Shown here in pieces: positions 56,165 through 64,000 of a stretch of DNA of 64,000 nt. The stretch spans positions 1 through 64,000 of the forward strand of contig CANQVE010000007.1 in the NCBI GenBank assembly GCA_947627205.1, in the 5' to 3' direction. Under the pieces are notes generated by a model. That model was not told the DNA's origin and ran no database searches. It saw nothing but the letters and a program-made list of their open reading frames with translations. Numbering within the stretch: position 1 is the first letter of the stretch; each line of letters begins with the position of its first letter. A program made the translations under genes and the position numbers. This DNA is from an uncultured Clostridia bacterium. Its GTDB lineage: Bacteria > Bacillota > Clostridia > Oscillospirales > Ruminococcaceae.

Positions 56165-57310
56165 ATGGGAAAATTAAGAAACTTTCTGGTGTGCATAGCG
56201 GCGTTTTCCTGCCCGATATTTATAGGCACTGACAATGCCGTAGGGGCGGCTCTGCGCTCGGCGGCATATCTTTCCGCAGGCGTTTATTATACTGTAAGCA
56301 ATTCAAGTTCTCCGGAAACGGACAAGCCCGATATTCCCGATATTCAGAATAATTCCGAATATCCCTCTTCTTATTCTCAACAGTCATCATCTCAAAGCTC
56401 CTCAAACAAAAAACCGTCCGAATATCCCGATATACTCGGAACGGTCATAAGGCTGAATGAAACGGAGCTTACGGACAATACGGACTATTCCGTCTTTACC
56501 GAAAACAGCGGAAAAATATACCGAATGAACTACGGGAAATATTCCTCGGAAAACTACATAGATCTGAAAAGCGGCGCGCAGGTAAGAAACTGCACTTCTA
56601 TAAGCAACTCTGTACTTGAAGCGGCGGCGGAAACGCTTCCCGAACACGGCGGAAATTATGATCCCGCCGAACCGCAGGTACTTATCTACCATACTCATAC
56701 AACCGAGAGCTTTCTCCCAAAAGCCGACAGTTATGACGAAAAATATCCCACCCGCTCATTCAATGACAAAATAAACATAACGGCTGTCGGAGACGCGCTG
56801 TGCAATGCACTTGCAAAACATGGGATATCGAGCGTTCACGACTGCAAGGTACATGACTATCCGTCTTTTCCCGGGGCTTATCAAAGCTCTGCCGAAACGA
56901 TAAAGCATGACCTGGAGCAATATCCGAGCATTAAGATAATTATTGATCTGCACAGGGACGCTATTATAAACACCGACGGCTCGCTGCCCGCGCCCGTAGC
57001 TGAAATAAACGGGAAAAATGCCGCGCAGTTTATGATAATATCGGGCTGTGACGACGGAACTTTTGATATGCCCGATTATATAGAAAACTTCAAGCTGGCT
57101 TGTTTGCTACAGGAGTGCGCCGAAACCGCCTATCCGAGCCTAGCCAGACCTGTACTTTTTGACTACAGATGTTATAATCAGAATTTATCCCCCGGCGCGC
57201 TTCTTATTGAAGTAGGAAGCCACGGAAACTCCCTAGATGAAGCAGTCTATACGGGAGAGCTTTTGGGGAATGTTATAGCCGAAGCGCTCGAAAAAGGGTA
57301 TGATGAATAA
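56165..57310 (+). CDS. spoIIP: Stage II sporulation protein P
   Basis: VLIYHTHTTESFLP, INITAVGDALCNALAKHGI, IIIDLHRDAI, LLIEVGSHGNSLDEA; start adjusted to gggggtggaattATG. Confidence 0.9.
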   Translation: MGKLRNFLVCIAAFSCPIFIGTDNAVGAALRSAAYLSAGVYYTVSNSSSPETDKPDIPDIQNNSEYPSSYSQQSSSQSSSNKKPSEYPDILGTVIRLNETELTDNTDYSVFTENSGKIYRMNYGKYSSENYIDLKSGAQVRNCTSISNSVLEAAAETLPEHGGNYDPAEPQVLIYHTHTTESFLPKADSYDEKYPTRSFNDKINITAVGDALCNALAKHGISSVHDCKVHDYPSFPGAYQSSAETIKHDLEQYPSIKIIIDLHRDAIINTDGSLPAPVAEINGKNAAQFMIISGCDDGTFDMPDYIENFKLACLLQECAETAYPSLARPVLFDYRCYNQNLSPGALLIEVGSHGNSLDEAVYTGELLGNVIAEALEKGYDE

Positions 57311-57362
57311 AAAAGCGGGTTGTCCGAATATCCTGATAACCCGCCATTCTGTTAAAATAGAG

Positions 57363-57785
57363 TCACATTTTTTCTTTTGCTTCTTCCAGAAGCCTGCTCA
57401 AAGTTATATCTTTCATTTCGTTTTCCATTGCGGACTGTATAGTTTCTATCTTACCGTCCATGACCGAATGTATTGTTCTTCCTATCGGACATTCGGGGTT
57501 AGGATTTTCGTGAAAGTGGAAAAGCGACTCTTCTTTTTCTACCGCTTTGAATATATCGAGGAGCGTTATTTCCTTTGCAGGCTTTAAAAGATATGCACCG
57601 CCTATTCCCTGTTTTATCCCGACCATTCCCGCAGACGAAAGCGAGCCGAGAATATTCCGTATAATAACGGGATTTACATTTATACTTCCCGAAAGGAAAT
57701 TTGAGGTCACCTTGGTTTCTTTTTCAAACATCGCAATGCACAGCAAAATGTGCGTTGCTATAGTAAATCTTGAAGAAAACTGCAC
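57363..57785 (-). CDS. Rrf2 family transcriptional regulator
   Basis: MQFSSRFTIATHILLCI, VNPVIIRNILGSLSSAGMVGIKQGIGGAYLLKPAKEITLLDI. Confidence 0.93.
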   Translation of the reverse strand: MQFSSRFTIATHILLCIAMFEKETKVTSNFLSGSINVNPVIIRNILGSLSSAGMVGIKQGIGGAYLLKPAKEITLLDIFKAVEKEESLFHFHENPNPECPIGRTIHSVMDGKIETIQSAMENEMKDITLSRLLEEAKEKM

Positions 57786-57827
57786 AAAAACACCCCCTGC
57801 CCTCTTAGTTCATTATAACACTTCTTT

Positions 57828-57952
57828 GTTGTAATGTCAATAGTTACAATGAAACTATGAAAAATTTGTGCAAGCATACAAATATGCGTTGTAAGTATTG
57901 ACATTACAACTTAAATTTGCTATAATATTGTTGTAACAATAAAGGTTACAAC
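57828..57952. promoter_or_regulatory. Three GTTGTAA-N9-TTACAAC operators and a cupin promoter in a divergent intergenic region
   Basis: Copies at 57828-57850, 57888-57910, 57930-57952; ttgaca (57899)-N17-tataat (57921). Confidence 0.85.
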
Positions 57953-57975
57953 TATTTTTTTCGGAGGTCATTATT

Positions 57976-58329
57976 ATGAGCAATTTCACAAAAGTAAACG
58001 TTGGGCAAGAAGCAAGGACTGAGCTTCACGACAAGCTCTCTCTGACGGGCGCGGAAATTAGCATAAACAATCTTCCCGCAGGCGCAAGCGTTCCGTTTGT
58101 CCATTCCCACAAGAAAAACGAGGAGATATATGCTGTACTTTCGGGAAGCGGAAAAGCTGTCATTGACGGAGAGAGCGTAGAGCTTAACGCAGGCGACTGG
58201 CTGAGAATTTCCCCCGCGGCTAAAAGGCAGTTCTTTGCGGCGGACAATTCCCCGATAAGCTATATCTGTATTCAGGTAAAAGCTGGCTCGCTCGAAGAAT
58301 ATACTGCAAGCGATGCAGAGATTGGCTGA
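57976..58329 (+). CDS. Cupin domain protein
   Basis: PFVHSHKKNEEIYAVLSGSGKAVIDGE, LNAGDWLRISPAAKRQF. Confidence 0.92.
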   Translation: MSNFTKVNVGQEARTELHDKLSLTGAEISINNLPAGASVPFVHSHKKNEEIYAVLSGSGKAVIDGESVELNAGDWLRISPAAKRQFFAADNSPISYICIQVKAGSLEEYTASDAEIG

Positions 58330-58338
58330 ATTAAACAG

Positions 58339-58470
58339 GCTTTTAGAGGTAAGAGGTTAGAGGTAAGAAGTAAGAGTTTAAGCCTAAAGGCTGTTTGCTG
58401 AATATAACGTAAAAAAGAAATAAGAGGTAAGGGTTTAAACTCTTACCTCTTACCTCTTATTTCTAAAAGC
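58339..58470. repeat. Heptad repeat element with inverted halves
   Basis: agaggtaagaggttagaggtaagaagtaagag and aaataagaggtaagggtttaaactcttacctcttacctcttattt. Confidence 0.8.
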
Positions 58471-59081
58471 CCTCTTATCAGCATATAGACCGACATTGAC
58501 AGAATAAGTAAAAACACCGCCGCTCCGAGGCAATTTCCCATAATTATCCTGAATTCTTCCGAATCGCCGAATGCCGATATAAGTGCGGATTGCAGCGAAT
58601 ACATGGAAATAGCCGCAGTAGCGAGCGAAAGCGCCTTGCTTGCAGAAAGAACGGGATCATGATAAGCTCTGTATACAACTATATTTCTTACAGCCGCAAT
58701 TGCCGAATAAAAAGTGTATGCGGCTATAGCATAGATCATATATCCCGGATAAACTATTGTATGCCCCATATACAGCGTTATGCAATGAATGCCGAATAAG
58801 GCAAATACCAAAAGCATCATAACAGCGCCGCAAGCGATATATCTTTTCCATTTTTTCAAAAGCGTCATTTTTCCGCGCCCTATAAGCAAGGAAAAGCGAA
58901 TGACGCTTAAAGTGAGATAATAAAACGCAAGCGTTCCCGACCAGACAGAGCGCGCGGCTATCCCGTTTATGCCCTGCAATAACGCGTAAATGAGATTTAT
59001 TGCAAGGCTGAAATACAAGAGCACTTCGGCTCTGAACAGCTTGTCGTTTTTAAACTTTGATATACTGCTCTTTTCTTTCAT
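58443..59081 (-). CDS. Multi-TM membrane protein of unknown function
   Basis: 212 aa, about 6 TM; ATGA overlap with TetR gene. Confidence 0.7.
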   Translation of the reverse strand: MKEKSSISKFKNDKLFRAEVLLYFSLAINLIYALLQGINGIAARSVWSGTLAFYYLTLSVIRFSLLIGRGKMTLLKKWKRYIACGAVMMLLVFALFGIHCITLYMGHTIVYPGYMIYAIAAYTFYSAIAAVRNIVVYRAYHDPVLSASKALSLATAAISMYSLQSALISAFGDSEEFRIIMGNCLGAAVFLLILSMSVYMLIRGLLEIRGKR

Positions 59082-59701
59082 TTCAGATCTCTCCGGCGGT
59101 TTTCAAGTCCGCCCTCAATACCGCTTGGCGCAATGCAGAACATACATATTTCCGTTATATCCTCTATAGTGTCTGCGCAGTTATTTTTTATCCACTCTTT
59201 TACGACCGATATTATCCCGCCGAGATAGAAATGTATTACATAGGGCTTTTGCTGTTTTTCAATTTCAAACTTATCCATTGCGGGAGAAAATACCTCATCG
59301 AACAGTTTTATAAACGTCTTTTCGGTGTCAAAAACCAAAGGGTTTAAAAGCACGACCTTGAACAATCGTTTATTTTCGCGTACAAACTCAAAAAAGGGTT
59401 TTAGATATTCGGGAGAGATAAAGATATAGTCCTTTATATTTTCCGAGCTTAATCTCTTTTTCACGTCCGTAAGCTCGGGCGAAAATTTTTTAAAGCACTT
59501 TTTATTTGTGTATTCAACGCACTCGTTCAAAAGATCCCCGATAGTTTCATAATGAAGATAAAAGGTAGAACGGTTGACGCCTGCTTTTTCGCATATTTCC
59601 TTTACCGTAATGTACTCAAGATCCTTTTTTTCCAGACATTCAATAAGTGCCTCGTCCATTCGTGCGGCTGTACTGAAATATTTGCTTTCCGCTTTGTTCA
59701 A
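59078..59701 (-). CDS. TetR family transcriptional regulator
   Basis: ITVKEICEKAGVNRSTFYLHYETIGDLL. Confidence 0.93.
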   Translation of the reverse strand: MNKAESKYFSTAARMDEALIECLEKKDLEYITVKEICEKAGVNRSTFYLHYETIGDLLNECVEYTNKKCFKKFSPELTDVKKRLSSENIKDYIFISPEYLKPFFEFVRENKRLFKVVLLNPLVFDTEKTFIKLFDEVFSPAMDKFEIEKQQKPYVIHFYLGGIISVVKEWIKNNCADTIEDITEICMFCIAPSGIEGGLENRRRDLK

Positions 59702-59755
59702 CCGTTTTGCCCTCTTTCTTAATGTTTTTTTATCAGCGCTCGGATATGATATACT

Positions 59756-60115
59756 TTATTTCTCGCTGTCGGCTATTTCTCTTGCAAGGCGTATTATATC
59801 GCCCGCATATTTATCCTTGCTTTTCTGAAGAATGGTCTTATAGATAGGATAATTGACGGCAGTCCCGATAAATCCTATAATTCCTATAACAAGCCCCATT
59901 ATCATAGAAGCTGTCGTTCCTCCGCCTATAACGCCCATACAAAGGCACATTCCCGTTCCCGCGACAAGCGCGCAAATAATGCCGAATGTATAGGTAAATA
60001 TCTGAGCGGGCAATTTTGCCGCCCTGTCCAGCTTTTTAAGCTGCATGACCTTTGTCGCGCTCTTTTTCGAATACTCGTTTACGATAGCCTCTGCATAAAT
60101 TTTGTCCGTGTTCAT
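59756..60115 (-). CDS. Small membrane protein of unknown function
   Basis: 119 aa, two TM segments. Confidence 0.7.
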   Translation of the reverse strand: MNTDKIYAEAIVNEYSKKSATKVMQLKKLDRAAKLPAQIFTYTFGIICALVAGTGMCLCMGVIGGGTTASMIMGLVIGIIGFIGTAVNYPIYKTILQKSKDKYAGDIIRLAREIADSEK

Positions 60116-60294
60116 AATAAGATACCTCCGTTTTAATGTTTTGATTTTTTAATGCCGTGCATTTATCTGCACCGCATTTCTTTTTGTATCTTTATTATAA
60201 CATCCGACATTTCGATATCAAACAACATGTTCGTAGTTTTCTGTTGATTTAATTTTAACTGATTATCTTCGAACATCTGCGAAATTATGTATAA

Positions 60295-60328
60295 AACATC
60301 GGCGGTCGAATTTCTTCGACCGCCTTTT
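60295..60328. terminator. Hairpin downstream of nifJ
   Basis: ggcggtcgaatttcttcgaccgcctttt. Confidence 0.7.
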
Positions 60329-60358
60329 AGTGTTATTGAGCCTGATTATAATGCCTTA

Positions 60359-63300
60359 TTATGCCTTTTCAAACTCTTCCTTATAAGCCTTTTGCAATTC
60401 TACAAGGTGATCGTACTTAGCCTTGGAGTTTGCAACTGCCTTGTCGAACAGAACAGTAGCTCTGTCGGGATTAGCACGCATAAGAGAGTTATAACGAACT
60501 TCTCTCATCATGAATGCCTTGTAGTCGCCCGTAGGAGCCTTGCTGTCGAGAGTGAACGGAGACTTGCCCTCGTCAGCGAGCGCGGGATTGAAGCGGAACA
60601 AGTGCCAATAACCTGCCTCTACTGCTTCTTTCTCTACCTGCTGAGCTATTGTAAGTCCGCCCTTGATACCGTGGTTGATACAAGGAGCATAAGCAATTAT
60701 CAGCGACGGTCCGTCATACGCTTCAGCCTCTGCAATTGCCTTTAAGCACTGGTTTCTGTCTGCGCCCATTGCTATCTGTGCAACATATACATAACCATAG
60801 TTCATAGCTATGCCTGCGAGGTCTTTCTTCTTTACGTCCTTACCGCCTGCAGCGAACTGCGCAACAGCTCCGACGTTTGTAGCCTTGGAAGCCTGACCGC
60901 CCGTATTTGAATAAACCTCGGTATCGAATACGAGGATATTTACGTTCTTGCCCGAAGCAATTACATGGTCAAGTCCGCCGTAGCCGATATCATAAGCCCA
61001 GCCGTCGCCGCCGAGGATCCACTGGCTCTTCTTTGAGAGGTACTGCTTGAGCGCAAGAACATCTGTTGCTTCCTTGCTTCCGCAGTTGCAAGCCTCAATC
61101 TTTGCTACAAGAGCCTTTGTAGCCTCAGCATTTGCCTTGCCGTCGTTCTTGGTTTCAAAATACTTGTCGATAAGTCCGACCATTTCGGCGTTGCCCTTGC
61201 CCTCGGCCTTTTCGCGGAGAACTTTCAGGCAATTCTGCGCTCTGTTTCTGAGAGTATCCTGAGCGAGGAACATACCGAGACCGAACTCTGCGTTGTCCTC
61301 AAACAGCGAGTTGCCCCAAGCAGGACCATGACCGTCCTTGTTTGTAGTATAAGGAGTCGAGGGCTCAGAGCCTGCCCAGATAGACGAACAGCCCGTTGCG
61401 TTTGCAATGTACATTCTGTCGCCGAAGAGCTGAGTTACGAGCTTTGCATAAGGAGTTTCTCCGCAGCCCGCGCAAGCGCCCGAGAATTCGAGCAGCGGCT
61501 GTTTGAACTGAGCGCCCTTGATGGTGCTCTCTTTAAACTTCTCAACTGCCGCGTCATTCGAGTTTTCATTAGCAACAGCATAATCGAAGAACTTCTGCTG
61601 TTCCATAACCGACTCGATAGGCGACATAACGAGCGCGTTCTTTGCCTTGTCCTTTGCGCCCGCAGGGCAGATATTAGCACATACGCCGCAGCCCGTGCAG
61701 TCGAGAGTAGAAATTGCCATGGTATACTTCATTCCGGGCATTGCCATAGCGTCCTTTGTAACTACACCCTCGGGGAGCTTTGCAGCCTGCTCCTCGGTAT
61801 AAACGAACGGACGGATAACAGCGTGCGGGCATACCATTGCACAGTTGTTACACTGGATACAGTTTTCGGGGATCCACTTGGGAACGTCTACAGCGATACC
61901 GCGCTTTTCAAATGCCGCAGAACCCTGCGGGAACGTTCCGTCTGCAATGTCAACGAACGTCGAAACAGGGAGCTGATCGCCGCGCTGTGCATTTACGGGA
62001 ACCTGGATCTTGTTTACAAAGTCTATAAGGAACTTGTTGTCGCCCTCGAAGTGCGGGTGAACGAGCTCGCCCTCTGCATTAGCCCAAGAAGCGGGAACAT
62101 CTACCTTTATAACTTCGCCTGCGCCTCTTTCGATAGCGGCGTAGTTCATGTTTACTATGTCCTCGCCTTTCTTTGCGAACGACTTATAAGCCGCTTTCTT
62201 CATGTATTCGATAGCCTGGTCAGCGGGGATAATGTTTGCAATTGAGAAGAACGCCGACTGAAGAACGGTGTTGGTCTTATTGCCGAGACCTATCTTCTTT
62301 GCTACCTTGATAGCGTTGATTATATAGAAGTTGATGTTGTTCTTTGCAATGTATGCCTTTACGGGAGCAGGGAGCTTTTCGTCAAGCTCGTCTACAGACC
62401 ACTGGCAATTGAGCAGGAACGAACCGCCGGGGATAACGTCCTGAACCATATCATACTTGTCGATATATGACGGGTTGTGGCAAGCAACAAAGTTCGCCTT
62501 GTTTATGAAGTAGGTGGACTTTATCGGAGTCTTGCCAAATCTCAGGTGAGAAATGGTTACGCCGCCCGACTTCTTCGAGTCGTATGCGAAATATGCCTGA
62601 GCATACATGTCGGTATGGTCGCCGATTATCTTGATAGAGTTCTTGTTTGCGCCGACAGTACCGTCCGAGCCGAGGCCCCAGAACTTACAGCAGGTCGTGC
62701 CCTCGGGAGTGGTGTTCGGGTTTTCGGTTACCTTGAGCGAAAGGTTAGTAACATCATCCTCAATGCCGACAGTGAATACGGGCTTATCCGTATTGTTGTA
62801 AACAGCGATAATGTGGGACGGGTTGCAGTCCTTTGAACCAAGTCCGTAACGACCTGTAAAAATCGGAACGTTCTGGAACTTGCCCTCTCTGTTGAGAGCG
62901 GCAACAACATCAAGATAAAGAGGCTCGCCCATAGAGCCGGGCTCTTTCGTTCTGTCGAGAACGGTTATCTTCTTTACTGTTTCGGGAATAGCCTCAACGA
63001 GAGCCTTTGAAACGAACGGTCTGTAAAGTCTTACCTTTACAAGTCCGACTTTCTTGCCCTGTGCGAGCATATAGTCGATAGTTTCCTCGATAGTATCGCA
63101 TACAGAACCCATAGCAACTATAACCTGCTCAGCGTCGGGAGCGCCGTAGTAGTTGAACAGCTTGTAGTTAGTGCCTATCTTGGCATTTACCTTGTCCATA
63201 TACTCCGTAACGATAGCGGGGATATTATTATAATAAGTGTTGCATGCTTCTCTTCCCTGGAAGAAGATATCGGGGTTCTGAGCAGTACCGTGGAGAACGG

Positions 63301-63937
63301 GGTGCTCGGGGTTGAGAGCTCTGTTGCGGAATGCCTGAACAGCGTCCATATCTACCATTTCCGCAAGATCGTTATAATCCCATACCTCGATTTTCTGGAT
63401 CTCATGAGAGGTACGGAAACCGTCAAAGAAGTGCAGGAAAGGAACTCTTCCCTTTATTGTAGAAAGGTGAGCGACAGCTCCGAGGTCCATAACTTCCTGG
63501 GGGTTAGTCGAGCAGAGCATAGCATAGCCCGTCTGACGGCAAGCATAAATATCGCTGTGGTCGCCGAAGATCGAAAGAGCGTTTGAAGCAACAGCTCTTG
63601 CCGAAACGTGAATAACCGACGGAAGCAGTTCGCCCGCAATCTTGTACATATTCGGGATCATAAGGAGCAGACCTTGCGAAGCGGTATATGTAGTTGTAAG
63701 TGCTCCGGCGGAAAGTGAGCCGTGAACAGCGCCCGCAGCGCCGGCTTCCGACTGCATTTCAACGACCTTTACGGTTTCGCCGAAGATGTTCTTTCTCCCG
63801 GCAGTAGCCCAGGAATCTGTAACTTCCGCCATAACGGAAGATGGGGTGATGGGGTAAATAGCAGCCAGATCGGTAAACGCATAAGAAACGTGACCTGCGG
63901 CGTTATTGCCGTCCATCGTTAGCTTTTCTCTAGCCAT
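60359..63937 (-). CDS. nifJ: Pyruvate:ferredoxin (flavodoxin) oxidoreductase
   Basis: MDGNNAAGHVSYAFTDLAAIYPITPSS, two 4Fe-4S motifs CIQCNNCAMVCPH / CTGCGVCANICP, GDGWAYDIGYGGLDHV, VYSNTGGQASKAT. Confidence 0.96.
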   Translation of the reverse strand: MAREKLTMDGNNAAGHVSYAFTDLAAIYPITPSSVMAEVTDSWATAGRKNIFGETVKVVEMQSEAGAAGAVHGSLSAGALTTTYTASQGLLLMIPNMYKIAGELLPSVIHVSARAVASNALSIFGDHSDIYACRQTGYAMLCSTNPQEVMDLGAVAHLSTIKGRVPFLHFFDGFRTSHEIQKIEVWDYNDLAEMVDMDAVQAFRNRALNPEHPVLHGTAQNPDIFFQGREACNTYYNNIPAIVTEYMDKVNAKIGTNYKLFNYYGAPDAEQVIVAMGSVCDTIEETIDYMLAQGKKVGLVKVRLYRPFVSKALVEAIPETVKKITVLDRTKEPGSMGEPLYLDVVAALNREGKFQNVPIFTGRYGLGSKDCNPSHIIAVYNNTDKPVFTVGIEDDVTNLSLKVTENPNTTPEGTTCCKFWGLGSDGTVGANKNSIKIIGDHTDMYAQAYFAYDSKKSGGVTISHLRFGKTPIKSTYFINKANFVACHNPSYIDKYDMVQDVIPGGSFLLNCQWSVDELDEKLPAPVKAYIAKNNINFYIINAIKVAKKIGLGNKTNTVLQSAFFSIANIIPADQAIEYMKKAAYKSFAKKGEDIVNMNYAAIERGAGEVIKVDVPASWANAEGELVHPHFEGDNKFLIDFVNKIQVPVNAQRGDQLPVSTFVDIADGTFPQGSAAFEKRGIAVDVPKWIPENCIQCNNCAMVCPHAVIRPFVYTEEQAAKLPEGVVTKDAMAMPGMKYTMAISTLDCTGCGVCANICPAGAKDKAKNALVMSPIESVMEQQKFFDYAVANENSNDAAVEKFKESTIKGAQFKQPLLEFSGACAGCGETPYAKLVTQLFGDRMYIANATGCSSIWAGSEPSTPYTTNKDGHGPAWGNSLFEDNAEFGLGMFLAQDTLRNRAQNCLKVLREKAEGKGNAEMVGLIDKYFETKNDGKANAEATKALVAKIEACNCGSKEATDVLALKQYLSKKSQWILGGDGWAYDIGYGGLDHVIASGKNVNILVFDTEVYSNTGGQASKATNVGAVAQFAAGGKDVKKKDLAGIAMNYGYVYVAQIAMGADRNQCLKAIAEAEAYDGPSLIIAYAPCINHGIKGGLTIAQQVEKEAVEAGYWHLFRFNPALADEGKSPFTLDSKAPTGDYKAFMMREVRYNSLMRANPDRATVLFDKAVANSKAKYDHLVELQKAYKEEFEKA

Positions 63938-64000
63938 TGGTTTATTCCTCCTAAGTTTTATTCGGTATCCGAAAAAATCGGACACTTATCTACAACTTAC

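Noticed and set aside
61328-62245. 305-aa plus-strand ORF opposite nifJ
   Set aside because: Antisense shadow; nifJ motifs run through the entire region.

Overview
Window from a low-to-mid GC Gram-positive anaerobe, probably a gut Clostridia / Oscillospiraceae (Ruminococcus-like). This is inferred from gene content: a sporulation protein, pyruvate:ferredoxin oxidoreductase and sigma-A type promoters. Main blocks: (1) 0.5-9.1 kb, minus strand: polyamine operon with two potential spermidine routes (SpeD, Orn/Lys/Arg decarboxylase and SpeE, plus carboxynorspermidine dehydrogenase and decarboxylase), interleaved with several membrane proteins of unknown function. (2) 9.4-14.8 kb, plus strand: PHP, AlkD-like, malic enzyme, TSCPD, MetF, a solitary ThiG and a MetH-activation-domain protein. 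(3) 15.4-29 kb: UxaC, two LRR surface proteins, a GGDEF/EAL protein next to a FIST protein, an HD-domain protein and a divergent EF-G-like GTPase. (4) 29.4-53.6 kb, minus strand: large pectin/galacturonide locus (GH28, GH88/105, GH4 with a CHEV motif, KduI/KduD/KdgK/Eda, UxaA/UxaB, an ABC importer and five unknown membrane proteins). (5) 54.2-57.3 kb: isolated XhlA-like/holin/GH25 lysis-type cassette followed by SpoIIP. (6) 57.4-63.9 kb: Rrf2/cupin divergon, TetR pair and NifJ. Most interesting signals: a pair of structured 5' leaders, each with a matching promoter, nested helices with compensatory changes and an intrinsic terminator, upstream of the two LRR surface genes (candidate undescribed riboswitch or attenuator); a three-copy ~225-bp intergenic element whose main hairpin shows compensatory changes; two families of 7-bp-period intergenic repeats; and triple evenly spaced operators in the Rrf2/cupin intergenic region. 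All family calls are by eye from translated sequence; no database search was run.
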